Source: Labedaea rhizosphaerae
Lineage (GTDB): Bacteria > Actinomycetota > Actinomycetes > Mycobacteriales > Pseudonocardiaceae
Length of the DNA stretch: 64,000 nucleotides
Assembly: GCF_004362825.1 (NCBI RefSeq)
Contig: NZ_SNXZ01000002.1
Location: forward strand, 863,365-927,364
Reading direction: 5' to 3'
Position 1 is the first letter of the stretch, and every line of letters starts with the position of its first letter. The notes under the pieces are model-generated. The model had not been told where the DNA came from and ran no database searches. It saw only the letters and a list, made by a program, of their open reading frames with translations. Of this stretch, positions 18,142 to 25,690 are shown piece after piece. Both the position numbers and the translations under genes were made by a program.

Positions 18142-18537
18142 GTGACCGGGGAGAGCAGCGACGAGAAGTCCGCCCGGTCGGCCCCAGCCCCGGTGCCCGA
18201 TCGGAAGAGACGTCGCCAGCGGCGCACCAGGCCGTTGACGTTCTTGGAATTCCTCCAAAGCGTCCTGAGCGACGACGACATGACGAGGAACTTGAGGCGC
18301 CTCGTCTTGACGGCAGCGACGGCGATCGCTTTGGTCGTCGGGATCGTCTGCTTGGGCCTCGTACTCGCACACGTGCAGATCACCTTGGGGATCGCCGGGA
18401 TTTCCGCGGCGACCACCGTGCTGGGCATGACTGCCCGCGCGTTCGTCATGGGCAAGCGGGCCAAGCGAAACCCGATCGATCGATCAGCCGATCGAGAAGA
18501 CCCTGACGCCGCCCCGTCCGACGACGGGGCGCGCTAG
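18142..18537 (+). CDS. Small membrane protein with basic N-terminus, unknown function
   Basis: 131 residues with a very basic segment (RKRRRQRRTR) around residue 25 and two predicted membrane helices at about 55-75 and 80-100. The tail is charged. I recognise no family. The GTG start follows GGGAGG at good spacing. It lies between the XRE-DUF5753 gene and its DUF397 partner. Its TAG stop overlaps the stop of the convergent gene inside a GCGCGCTAGCGCGCGC palindrome. Confidence 0.7.
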   Translation: MTGESSDEKSARSAPAPVPDRKRRRQRRTRPLTFLEFLQSVLSDDDMTRNLRRLVLTAATAIALVVGIVCLGLVLAHVQITLGIAGISAATTVLGMTARAFVMGKRAKRNPIDRSADREDPDAAPSDDGAR

Positions 18538-18812
18538 CGCGCGCGTACGGCCACGCGCCGCAGGAAACGGATCACGTTCGGCGACCACCACCCGGCCGCG
18601 CCCGCGACGACGATCGAGATCGCGAGCCGCAGGGCCAGCGGTGCTGCCCCATCCGGGGACAGTCCCGACAGCCCGGCCAGTCCGGCCAGTACGGTCCCCG
18701 CGAGCATCGCGACGACGCCGACGACGATCGCGTAGCCCCAGAGCCGGCCGAGCAAGGGCCACACGGGCGCTCGGGGACGGCGAAGGTCCCCTTCGTTGCG
18801 TCCCGGCGCCAT
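18534..18812 (-). CDS. Small two-helix membrane protein, unknown function
   Basis: 92 residues with two hydrophobic helices (about 25-48 and 58-76), the second followed by a basic tail (RFLRRVAVRAR). No family is recognised. It converges on the 18142 gene; the CTAG at 18534-18537 provides the stop codon for both strands. It may form a pair with that other small membrane protein. Confidence 0.65.
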   Translation of the reverse strand: MAPGRNEGDLRRPRAPVWPLLGRLWGYAIVVGVVAMLAGTVLAGLAGLSGLSPDGAAPLALRLAISIVVAGAAGWWSPNVIRFLRRVAVRAR

Positions 18813-18989
18813 CGCCCACCTCTCGGTCCGCGGATCTCAAGTCTGGTCCCACAACCCCATGCCAGACAAGGGCACAACCGGCTCCAGCTGCCGAGTCGGC
18901 CGGAAGATCGAAGCGTTACCCCTCTTCGCGGTGTTGCGTCTATCGTCGGGAGAGCGAAGTCGCAGCGGGGTGCACACCAGGAGGGGCAG

Positions 18990-19181
18990 ATGCGATCAAT
19001 GGGTGCGAACAAGCCGGCAGGGTGGCGCAAAAGCTCGGCGAGCGCGAAACAGGACTGCGTCGAGTGCCGGCCCGACGGCGACGCCATCCTGGTGCGAGAC
19101 AGCAAGAACAGCGTCGGTCCGCACCTCGCGGTGCCGGCCGCCGGCTGGGCCGCTTTCCTGGCCTCCGTTACCGCCGACTGA
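18990..19181 (+). CDS. DUF397 (BldB-like) small protein
   Basis: 63 residues with the DUF397 pattern: W-R-K-S-S near the start (residues 12-16), CVECRPDGDAILVRDSK, and a C-terminal W..FL. DUF397 proteins, which include the developmental protein BldB, typically work with XRE-DUF5753 regulators, as partner or antagonist. GGAGG stands 5 bases before the ATG at 18990; a second ATG three codons later is possible. The XRE gene is about 1.1 kb away on the other strand rather than adjacent. Confidence 0.88.
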   Translation: MRSMGANKPAGWRKSSASAKQDCVECRPDGDAILVRDSKNSVGPHLAVPAAGWAAFLASVTAD

Positions 19182-19277
19182 CCGATCGGCAATCCGCCGA
19201 ATGGTCTCGTCGGCGCTGAATACCACCGGCCTAACAATTGGCATGGGACGCTTTCACCGACATTTACCGATCGGTTT

Positions 19278-19676
19278 TCACCGCAGCTGGGCGTGCAGGC
19301 CGTGCAGGTCGCCGAGGACCCACAGGTCGGTGATCTGCACGTCGGCGAAGGTGAAGAACGCCGCACCGGCCCAGGACACCCGGCGACCTGTGGGCGGGAA
19401 GCCCTGGAACGGCGCGCGGTGCACGCCGGAGAACACCATCCGCGCGGCCGCTTGGTTCCCTTGCACCACAAGGGTTTCCGTGTCGCAGCGGTAGTCGGCC
19501 AGCGCGTCGGTCACCTCGCGGACGTAGGCGATGAACTCCGCGTGCCCGCTCCGCACCGCGCCCAGCGAGCCGCGGAAGGTGACCGTCGGCGCGAGCACGG
19601 CGGGCACCACGTCGAGGTCGATCCGGTTCCAGATCTCCTCGTAGAAGCGGCGGACCAGGACCTCAGGCGTAGTCAT
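19278..19676 (-). CDS. SnoaL-like ester cyclase-family protein
   Basis: 132 residues of the NTF2-like cone fold: VRRFYEEIWNRIDLDVVPAVLAPTVTFRGSLG and FQGFPPTGRRVSWAGAAFFTFADVQITDLWVLGD, typical of SnoaL/ester cyclase proteins. The role is unknown; many relatives are not cyclases. Its start overlaps the 3' end of the hydroxylase gene by 14 bases, making it the third gene of the GntR-led operon. Confidence 0.85.
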   Translation of the reverse strand: MTTPEVLVRRFYEEIWNRIDLDVVPAVLAPTVTFRGSLGAVRSGHAEFIAYVREVTDALADYRCDTETLVVQGNQAAARMVFSGVHRAPFQGFPPTGRRVSWAGAAFFTFADVQITDLWVLGDLHGLHAQLR

Positions 19677-20313
19677 GCAAGGCCTTCGCCGTGGGCGAGT
19701 TCGCCACCGTGGACGGGTCGGGGTAGGTGCCGAGGACGCGGTCCGCGGTGCCCGTCGTGGTGACGGTGAACCAGTAGTGCTCGTTCTTGAAGTGGTGCAG
19801 CCGGTGGTTGCGCCAGACGGCCCGGAACAGGCGCGTGCGCGGCTTGTAATCGGTGTGGATCAGGTGGTGCGTCCACTCGTAGCCGAGCCCGAGCAAGCCC
19901 AGCACCACCAGGAACGTCAGGCCGCGGGCGAGCGTCGGGAACGCCAGCAGCCCGATTGCGGTGACCACGGGCAGCAGCCACAGCAACGTCTGCCACGGGA
20001 TGAACACCAGCGGCACGTCACGCGGGTCGGCGTGGTGTTCGCGGTGTTTGCGGGCCAGCAGCGAGTCGATCTTCACCCGGCCGATCCGGCGCGGGCGCCA
20101 GTGCAGCACGCACACGTGGATCACCCACTCCGCCAACGGGAACACGGCGATCATCACGCCGACGAGGACCAGGTCGCCGAGGCGCCAGTCGGCGAGAACG
20201 ATCCGGGCGACGATCGCCGCCACCAGCAGGGCACCGATCATCCACGGCGATGGTTGGCGGCGGAAAACCCTTGCCGCTTCGGCAAGCGTGACCTTCGGGC
20301 GGCGCTCGGTCAT
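19663..20313 (-). CDS. Fatty acid hydroxylase/sterol desaturase superfamily membrane protein
   Basis: 216 residues with about four membrane helices and the histidine clusters of membrane di-iron enzymes: HREHH near residue 92, HHLIH near 153 and [12 protein letters not shown] near 175. This superfamily hydroxylates or desaturates lipids and carotenoids. The ATG overlaps the GntR stop by 4 bases. The GntR protein upstream is of the FadR group, which often senses acyl or carboxylic ligands, in keeping with a lipid role, but the substrate is not known. Confidence 0.88.
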   Translation of the reverse strand: MTERRPKVTLAEAARVFRRQPSPWMIGALLVAAIVARIVLADWRLGDLVLVGVMIAVFPLAEWVIHVCVLHWRPRRIGRVKIDSLLARKHREHHADPRDVPLVFIPWQTLLWLLPVVTAIGLLAFPTLARGLTFLVVLGLLGLGYEWTHHLIHTDYKPRTRLFRAVWRNHRLHHFKNEHYWFTVTTTGTADRVLGTYPDPSTVANSPTAKALHDYA

Positions 20314-21020
20314 GCGTCCTCCTCCAGCTTCGCGAACTCGGCCTTGGTGATGGACAACAGTTCGGCGGCGAGCTCCCCTGCCGACGACGGATCGCCCGCC
20401 CCGATCGCGTCGGCGAGGGCCTGGTACAGCGACACGCGACCGACTTCGGGGGCGAGCATGGTCGCCAGGGCCGGCAGCGCGGGCTCGTAGGCGGCGCGCA
20501 GGCTGTTGAACATCAGCCGGAACACGATCGAGTCCGCGCCGTCGACGACGTGCTCCCAGTAGGTGAGCGCATGCCGTTGCTGGGCAACGGGATCCTGCTC
20601 CTCGCGCAAGGCGGCCACCGCTTCGTGCAACCGGGGGGCCAGCGCCGCACCACCCCGTCGGGCGGCCAGTTCGGCCACCTCGCGACCCACGAGCAGGCGC
20701 GCCTCGAGGATGCTGGCGATCACCTTCAGGTCCAGGGTGCCGCCCAGCAGCAACAGCCTGGGCAACAGGTCGAGCCCGGCGTGCCGGCGGAAGTCGCGGA
20801 CCGTGGTGGTGTCGCCCTGGCGCACCTCGATCAGGCCGGCCTGCGAGAGCCGCTGCAAGGCCTCACGCACGGCCGGTCGCGAGACGCCGAGCACCTCGGC
20901 GAGCTTGCGCTCGGCCGGCAACGCCTGCCCCGGCGCCAGTTCGCCGCCCAGGACGTCACCGAGCACCTGGTCGAACACCTCGTCCGGCACCGACCGCTGG
21001 GACACCCGCTTCAAGGCCAC
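20310..21020 (-). CDS. FadR-type GntR transcriptional regulator
   Basis: 236 residues from the GTG at 21020. An N-terminal winged helix ([36 protein letters not shown]) is followed by an all-helical FadR/FCD-like effector domain. It is the first gene of a three-gene operon with a membrane hydroxylase and a SnoaL-like protein. A consensus FadR-type site at 21058-21068 lies in the divergent promoter region shared with the YceI gene. Starts upstream of 21020 would cover that operator, so 21020 is preferred. Confidence 0.9.
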   Translation of the reverse strand: MALKRVSQRSVPDEVFDQVLGDVLGGELAPGQALPAERKLAEVLGVSRPAVREALQRLSQAGLIEVRQGDTTTVRDFRRHAGLDLLPRLLLLGGTLDLKVIASILEARLLVGREVAELAARRGGAALAPRLHEAVAALREEQDPVAQQRHALTYWEHVVDGADSIVFRLMFNSLRAAYEPALPALATMLAPEVGRVSLYQALADAIGAGDPSSAGELAAELLSITKAEFAKLEEDA

Positions 21021-21057
21021 CCCAGCACCGTAGGTCGCTGGCGGCCAGGCGGTCAAG

Positions 21058-21068
21058 TGGTCAGACCA
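21058..21068. promoter_or_regulatory. GntR/FadR-type operator TGGTCAGACCA
   Basis: A perfect 5-bp inverted repeat with one central base, matching the FadR-subfamily consensus TNGTNNNACNA. It lies between the GntR start (21020) and the divergent YceI start (21112) and could control both. Confidence 0.7.
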
Positions 21069-21111
21069 GTTTGCCTTGTCCCCTTCCGCCCCGCTCGTTC
21101 GTCATGCCGGC

Positions 21112-21672
21112 ATGAGCGAATCACTCGACACCATCGCGATCCCCGGTTACCTCGCGGGCACCTGGACGGCCGATCCGATCCACTCCGAGGTCGGCTTCGC
21201 GGTGCGGCACCTGGTCAGCAGGACCCGCGGCCGGTTCACCGGGTTCGACGTCACGATCACCACCGGCGAGGACCCCTTGGCCTCGTCGGTGACCGCCACC
21301 ATCGACCTGGCCTCGGTCGACACGGGCTTCGCGGCACGCGACGCGCACCTGCGCTCCGTGGAGTACTTCGACGTCGAGAACCACCCGACGATGACCTACC
21401 GCTCGACCGGCGTCCGCCTTGCCGACGACGGGTGGCTGGTCGACGGCGAACTGACGCTGCACGGCATCACCCGGCCGGTGCCGCTGGCCATGACCGTGAA
21501 CGGGTTCGGCCCGGACCCCTTCGGCGGCTACCGGGCCGGCTTCTCCGCGACCGCCCAGCTCAGCCGGCGCGAGTTCGGCATCGACCTGACCGTGCCGATG
21601 GACGGCGGCGGTGTCGTCGTGGGCGACAAGGTCTGGATCGCGCTGGAGATCGAGGCGGTCCGGCAGGGGTGA
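21112..21672 (+). CDS. YceI-family lipocalin-like protein
   Basis: 186 residues with YceI signatures: GTWTADPIHSEVGFAVRHL near the start, DAHLRSVEYFDVENHPTMTYRS in the middle, and LTLHGITRPVPL. YceI proteins are beta-barrels that bind isoprenoids such as polyprenyl chains. No signal peptide is present, so this copy is cytoplasmic. It is divergent from the GntR gene across the operator at 21058. Confidence 0.92.
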   Translation: MSESLDTIAIPGYLAGTWTADPIHSEVGFAVRHLVSRTRGRFTGFDVTITTGEDPLASSVTATIDLASVDTGFAARDAHLRSVEYFDVENHPTMTYRSTGVRLADDGWLVDGELTLHGITRPVPLAMTVNGFGPDPFGGYRAGFSATAQLSRREFGIDLTVPMDGGGVVVGDKVWIALEIEAVRQG

Positions 21673-21690
21673 ACGGTCTATCTTGGACAC

Positions 21691-22008
21691 ATGACTGCTG
21701 AGGTGACCGACCCGGTCGTGCGCCGGTTGATCGACGCGATCAACGCGGGCGACCGCGACGCGTTCTTCGCCGTGCTGACGCCCGACGCCACCATGTCCGA
21801 CGACGGCCGCGACCGGGACCTCACCGAGTGGGTCGACCGCGAGATCTTCACCGTCAACGGGCACATGGACGTCGAGTCCGTGACCGACGGCGGCCGGTCC
21901 CTGATCGCCAACTACCGCAACGACACCTGGGGCGCCATGCGCACCCGGTGGCAGTTCACTGTGGACGGTGAGCGGATCAGCCGGTTCGACACCGGCCAGG
22001 CCGGCTGA
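21691..22008 (+). CDS. NTF2/SnoaL-like small protein
   Basis: 105 residues with the SnoaL-like opening VVRRLIDAINAGDRDAFFAVLTPDATMSDDG and a conserved end (WQFTVDGERISRFDTGQ). Function is unknown. It follows the YceI gene by 18 bases and is probably co-transcribed with it. It ends 2 bases before the convergent secreted-protein gene. Confidence 0.82.
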   Translation: MTAEVTDPVVRRLIDAINAGDRDAFFAVLTPDATMSDDGRDRDLTEWVDREIFTVNGHMDVESVTDGGRSLIANYRNDTWGAMRTRWQFTVDGERISRFDTGQAG

Positions 22009-22010
22009 GC

Positions 22011-22361
22011 TCAGGGGTAGATGAAGTAGTCGGTGACCGCCCAGCCGGTCACCTTCGTGCTGCCGTTGTAGCCGTACCCGTATTGCCAGTAGTGGCCGTC
22101 CTGGTAGACGGCGTTGCGCAGGATGCAGAACGCGGCGCCCCGCGGGATCTGGCCGACCACGGCGCTGGACAGGCTGTGCTGCGTGTGGATCTTCAGCCAG
22201 TCCGCCGAGTACACGTGCGCCGTGCCGAGTGAGGAGCTGCAGCTGAACGCCAACGGCTGCACTGGCTGAACCGTGGCCGCGCTCGCGACGGCGGGCACAG
22301 CCAGCGCCGCGGCAGCGGCGGTCGCGACAGCGGCCACGATGAAGGCCGGCTTGCGGATCAT
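22011..22361 (-). CDS. Small secreted SH3-like protein
   Basis: 116 residues. The signal peptide (about 1-29, ending ASA) is followed by a domain with bacterial SH3 features: VYSADWLKIHTQHSLSSAVVGQIPRGAAFCI and a YWQYGYGYNGSTKVTGWAVTDYF end. Two cysteines (in FSCSSS and FCIL) may pair. Such domains bind the cell wall. The ATG at 22361 follows GGGGGAG, which favours it over an earlier in-frame start. Confidence 0.85.
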   Translation of the reverse strand: MIRKPAFIVAAVATAAAAALAVPAVASAATVQPVQPLAFSCSSSLGTAHVYSADWLKIHTQHSLSSAVVGQIPRGAAFCILRNAVYQDGHYWQYGYGYNGSTKVTGWAVTDYFIYP

Positions 22362-22443
22362 GTTCGTCTCCCCCTTTGGTTGGTTGGTCGCGCCAGTCAA
22401 ACAGCGCGCCCTCGGCCCCGGCCAGGAGGTTTGTTCGGCAGTT

Positions 22444-23577
22444 TCAGACTTCCGCGCCGGCCCGTCGTTGCCGGGTGACGGGGATGATCAGGGCGACGAT
22501 CGCCGCCGCGATGCAGAGCAGGAGCGCCGGCGGCAGCACGCTGTGCAGGGCGGTCACGACGTAAGGCGCGACCATACCGGCGTATGCGAGGCAGTAGTAC
22601 ACCGCCGTGGCGCCGGCGAGTTCGTCCGGCGCGGCCAGCGCCTCGACCTGGCCCAGCCCGGCCACCAGCAGCATCCCGTAGCCCGCGCCGAGCACGGCGG
22701 CGGTGGGCACGAGCATGATCGGCGCGCCGAGCCGGATCGTCAGCGCGCCAAGGAGAAACCCGGCGGCGGCCAGGCCGAGGCCGAACACCCGGGTGCGGTG
22801 CCGGTGCAGCCGGCGCGCCACCGGCTGGACCGCGACGCCGGCACCGAGGGTCAGCCCGGCGATGGCGCCACCCGCGGCGATGCCGATGCCGTGCACCGGG
22901 ACGAGACCCGGCAGCACCGCGAAGCTGACGGTGGCCGTGCCGAAGACCAGCGGCGCCGCGGGCGCCACCACGCGCCGGAACACGGGGTGGCGCAAGGCAT
23001 CCCGCAATCCCGCGCGCGGGCGGTCACCGCGGACCGCGGTCTCGGGCGCCCGCCAGACGAGCGGGATGACGACCAGCATCAGGGCGATGTGCGCGGCGTA
23101 AGGCAGCACTGCGGGCGCGGGCAGCCATTGCGCGAAGATCCCGGCGACCAGCGGTCCGCCGCCGAACCCGGCCGAGAGCGCGATCGCGGCCCGGCGGGCG
23201 CCGGCTCCCGGCCCGGCGTCGGCGGACAGTTCCTTCACCCACGCGGTCCCGGGCCCGAACGCCGCCCCGGACGCGATCCCGGCCAGCAGCCGGCCCGCGG
23301 TCAGCAACCACACGTCGTCCCCGGCGATCAGCAGCACGGCCGAAGCCAGCAGCGACAGCACGACGACCGGCCGCATCACCCGCTGCCGGCCGAGCCGGTC
23401 GGAGTACGTCGCGCCGAGCAGCAGGGCGGGGATCAGGCCGATCGCGTACGCGCCGAAGAGGGCCGTGACCACGGTGTCCGGGAGCCGGTCGCGGTAGACC
23501 AGCAGGAGTGGGGCGAACTGGTTGGCACCCCAGCCGATGCCGAACAACGCGAGCGCCACCCGGATCCACGACCGCAT
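22444..23577 (-). CDS. MFS transporter, probable drug or metabolite efflux
   Basis: 377 residues with 12 predicted membrane helices. The loop after helix 2 has the MFS motif A form YSDRLGRQRVM. GRLLAGIASGAAFGPGTAWVKEL is typical of helix 4-5 regions. The substrate is unknown. The ATG at 23577 has GAGGAG 6 bases upstream. It is divergent from a CGNR-type regulator, and the inverted repeat between them suggests the regulator controls the pump. Confidence 0.88.
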   Translation of the reverse strand: MRSWIRVALALFGIGWGANQFAPLLLVYRDRLPDTVVTALFGAYAIGLIPALLLGATYSDRLGRQRVMRPVVVLSLLASAVLLIAGDDVWLLTAGRLLAGIASGAAFGPGTAWVKELSADAGPGAGARRAAIALSAGFGGGPLVAGIFAQWLPAPAVLPYAAHIALMLVVIPLVWRAPETAVRGDRPRAGLRDALRHPVFRRVVAPAAPLVFGTATVSFAVLPGLVPVHGIGIAAGGAIAGLTLGAGVAVQPVARRLHRHRTRVFGLGLAAAGFLLGALTIRLGAPIMLVPTAAVLGAGYGMLLVAGLGQVEALAAPDELAGATAVYYCLAYAGMVAPYVVTALHSVLPPALLLCIAAAIVALIIPVTRQRRAGAEV

Positions 23578-23607
23578 CGGCACTCCTCGAGGTTCGTCCA
23601 CGACCTT

Positions 23608-23629
23608 AGTAACCGTTTAATGGGTTACT
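23608..23629. promoter_or_regulatory. Inverted repeat AGTAACC-N8-GGTTACT between divergent genes
   Basis: Perfect 7-base arms with an 8-base AT-richer spacer, placed 31 bases from the MFS start and 8 bases from the CGNR start. The position suggests an operator at which the CGNR protein controls itself and the pump. Confidence 0.65.
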
Positions 23630-23637
23630 CTAGCCGC

Positions 23638-24228
23638 GTGGCCACCACCGACCAACGGACAAGGACGCGGATCACAGCGCAGCTGCGCGCGCTGCGGTTC
23701 GACGCGGGCTCGCTGTCGCTGAACCTGGCCGCCACCGTCGCCCGCCGCGGCGAGACCGAGGTCGAGCGCCTGACCGGCCCCGAACGGTTGGCCGAGTGGT
23801 GCGCGGGCGTCGGGGTCGACCTGCGTGCGGCCGACCGGACGCCGGAGTTCGTGGCTCGGCTGCACGAGCTCCGCGCCGCGGTGTACGACGTGCTGGCCGC
23901 GTCCGTGCGGGATCGCTTGCCCGACAAGGCATCCGTGGCGTTGGTGAACGAGGTGGCGGCGGTGGCGCCACCCGCGGCGACGCTGCGCGGGACCCGGGTC
24001 GAACCGCCGGTGCTCACCGGTGCCGAACTGCGGTCGCTCATCGCCCGTGATCTGCTCGACGTGCTGGCCGATCCGTCGCGGTTGCGGGAATGCGACTCGG
24101 AGCTGTGCCGGATGATCTACGTGGACAGTCCGGGCGGCCGGCCGCGGAAGTGGTGCTCCATGCAGCGCTGCGGCAACCGGGCCAAGGCCGCGCAGCACCG
24201 TCGCAAGGCCGGTGCCGCGCCGGCCTGA
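23638..24228 (+). CDS. CGNR zinc-finger (ABATE-type) regulator
   Basis: 196 residues. The N-terminal ABATE-like region (LRFDAGSLSLNLAATVARRG) is followed by a C-terminal CGNR zinc finger: ECDSELCRMIYVDSPGG, then RKWCSMQRCGNRAKAAQHRRK. These stress-linked actinobacterial proteins bind DNA through the finger. The GTG at 23638 is preferred because the inverted repeat lies immediately upstream and the product begins at the conserved region. It is divergent from the MFS gene. Confidence 0.9.
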   Translation: MATTDQRTRTRITAQLRALRFDAGSLSLNLAATVARRGETEVERLTGPERLAEWCAGVGVDLRAADRTPEFVARLHELRAAVYDVLAASVRDRLPDKASVALVNEVAAVAPPAATLRGTRVEPPVLTGAELRSLIARDLLDVLADPSRLRECDSELCRMIYVDSPGGRPRKWCSMQRCGNRAKAAQHRRKAGAAPA

Positions 24229-24325
24229 ATCGGGGCGTCGGTAGCCCGTGTTCACCCCGCCGAGGCCGGCCGCGTGGCATTTGCGCCCCTGGTTGGTACG
24301 TGTGGCGCAGCGCCCCCGGACGCCG

Positions 24326-24343
24326 TCCAGGAATTTCCAGGAA
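24326..24343 (+). promoter_or_regulatory. Direct repeat TCCAGGAA twice, 10-base period
   Basis: TCCAGGAA begins at 24326 and 24336, about one helical turn apart; the second copy is part of the palindrome TTCCAGGAA. It lies 75 bases upstream of the peptide gene start. It may be an activator site, unproven. Confidence 0.35.
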
Positions 24344-24417
24344 CGTCCAATATCGCCGATTGCTCCCCCGGCCCCGGCGATGCTGCGCGGGCACTGCCAG
24401 CCGTCGAAGGGAGAACC

Positions 24418-24588
24418 ATGAGCCGGCTCATCGACCGGGTCATCGATCGGATCGTGCCGCGCGCCAAGGCATCCGCCTGCAGCTCGGGCTACTTCTGCAA
24501 CGCAGGTGGCCACCCTGGCTACTGGTACCGGTTCTGCTGCTTGGACACCGGCTGCGAGTGGAGCAAGGTCAGCACCCGCTGTCCCTGA
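24418..24588 (+). CDS. Precursor of a six-cysteine peptide (candidate exported, disulfide-rich peptide)
   Basis: 56 residues. The first 20 form a charged, leader-like helix (MSRLIDRVIDRIVPR) with no hydrophobic core, ending KASA before Cys21. The remaining 36 residues hold Cys21, 27, 40, 41, 46 and 55 and many aromatics (Y25, F26, Y35, W36, Y37, F39, W48). Six cysteines could form three disulfides. The ATG follows GGGAGA at 5-base spacing. I recognise no family. Downstream lie a hairpin, then MauE-like, thioredoxin-like, ABC exporter and S26 peptidase genes on the same strand. The ASA before Cys21 fits cleavage by that peptidase. Toxin, signal or structural roles are all open. Confidence 0.8.
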   Translation: MSRLIDRVIDRIVPRAKASACSSGYFCNAGGHPGYWYRFCCLDTGCEWSKVSTRCP

Positions 24589-24603
24589 TCCGGTCCACGA
24601 ATC

Positions 24604-24636
24604 GTGCCGGGCGGCGCTCACCGCGCCGCCCGGCAC
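24604..24636 (+). terminator. Strong 14-bp hairpin between peptide gene and processing genes
   Basis: GTGCCGGGCGGCGC pairs perfectly with GCGCCGCCCGGCAC across the loop TCACC. The stem extends further if C24637 is bulged. It sits 15 bases after the peptide stop and 15 bases before the MauE-like start. No promoter-like sequence is obvious between, so it is probably a partial terminator or mRNA-stabilising structure that makes the peptide message more abundant than the downstream message. Confidence 0.8.
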
Positions 24637-24651
24637 CGATGGAGCCTTGAC

Positions 24652-25158
24652 ATGGAGTACGTCCGGGCGGGTTGTGCCGCCTTGTTCGCCGTCGTCTTCG
24701 CCGTCTCCGCGTTCTCGAAGCTGCGCGACTTCGGCGGGTTCGCGCGTTCGGTGCCGGACTTCGCGCCGGTGCCCACGCGCCTGGTCAACACCGTCGCGGT
24801 GGCGGTCGTAGCTGCGGAAACCGCCGCGGTCGTGCTGGTCCTGGTGCCGGCCACGGCCACCTTTGGCTTCGCTCTGGCGCTGGCGTTGATGCTCGCCTTC
24901 ACGGCCGGGATCACCCACGCGCTGCGCCGCGGTCGCCGGACGTCGTGCCGGTGCTTCGGCGCCTCGAACACCCCCGTCAGCCCACGCCACATCGTGCGCA
25001 ACCTGGCCCTGGCGCTCGCCGCCGCACTGGGCGCGAGCGCGCCCAACGCCGCCTTGCCCCTCGCCGGGCTCGCGCTCGCCGCGCTCACCGGCGTCGTGGC
25101 GGCCGTGCTGGTCGTCGCGATCGATGACATCGCCGTAATCCTCGTGAGGAGTCCCTGA
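24652..25158 (+). CDS. MauE/DoxX-like redox membrane protein
   Basis: 168 residues with four predicted membrane helices and a cytoplasm-to-membrane start FAVVFAVSAFSKLRDFGGF typical of MauE. The pair Cys99-Cys101 in SCRCFGASN matches the conserved cysteine motif of the family. MauE, together with MauD, is needed for disulfide formation in the methylamine dehydrogenase light chain. No methylamine dehydrogenase genes are here, so the likely client is the six-cysteine peptide. The ATG follows GGAG at 7 bases. Its stop overlaps the next start (TGATG). Confidence 0.88.
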   Translation: MEYVRAGCAALFAVVFAVSAFSKLRDFGGFARSVPDFAPVPTRLVNTVAVAVVAAETAAVVLVLVPATATFGFALALALMLAFTAGITHALRRGRRTSCRCFGASNTPVSPRHIVRNLALALAAALGASAPNAALPLAGLALAALTGVVAAVLVVAIDDIAVILVRSP

Positions 25159-25688
25159 TGCCCGTCCTGGTCGCGGCGGTCGTGCTGCTCAGCCTGTTGT
25201 GCTTGCTGAACCTGCTGCTGACGGTGGGGATCCTGCGCCGCATGCGCGCGGGCACGCAGTCCACCGGGCCGTCCACCGGGCAGCCCACCGACCTGCCCTT
25301 CGAGCTGAAGCCGGGTGGCTCCATCGACACGTTCACAGCGACGACGACCGCGGGTGAGGAGCTCACCGCGGACGCGCTGGCCGGCACGGTCGCGTTCTTC
25401 TCGGCGGACTGCGACGCCTGCCACGACATGCTCCCCAGCTTCATCTCCTATGCGGCGAGCCACGGTCGCGACAAGGTGCTCGCCGTGGTCGGCGGCACCG
25501 ACCCGCAGACGGTCGCCGCACTCGAGCCGGTCGCCCGCGTGATCGCCGCCGACCCCGACGGCGGTCCGGTCGCGCGGGCGTTCCGCAACACGTGGACGCC
25601 CGCGATGTACGTGATCGCCGACCGCACCGTCGTCGCGACCGCGGGGCGGGTGGACGAACTGCCGAAGCCCGCGCTGAGCGGACGCTGA
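25158..25688 (+). CDS. Membrane-anchored thioredoxin-like protein (MauD/TlpA-like)
   Basis: 176 residues. An N-terminal membrane anchor (about 5-25) leads to a thioredoxin-like domain outside the membrane with Cys85-Asp-Ala-Cys88 (CDAC) and a cis-Pro segment TPAMYV near residue 150. It fits the MauD/TlpA group of thiol-disulfide proteins. Its start shares one base with the MauE-like stop, so the two are translationally coupled and probably form one redox pair for oxidising or proofreading the peptide disulfides. Confidence 0.88.
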   Translation: MPVLVAAVVLLSLLCLLNLLLTVGILRRMRAGTQSTGPSTGQPTDLPFELKPGGSIDTFTATTTAGEELTADALAGTVAFFSADCDACHDMLPSFISYAASHGRDKVLAVVGGTDPQTVAALEPVARVIAADPDGGPVARAFRNTWTPAMYVIADRTVVATAGRVDELPKPALSGR

Positions 25689-25690
25689 GC

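Noticed and set aside
22273-23637. Plus-strand open frame running into the CGNR gene
   Set aside because: The part before 23638 lies opposite the MFS gene and has shadow-type composition; only the end is coding.
24652-25688. Methylamine utilisation locus
   Set aside because: MauE-like and MauD-like proteins are present but no methylamine dehydrogenase subunits or electron acceptor; the small peptide and exporter explain them better.
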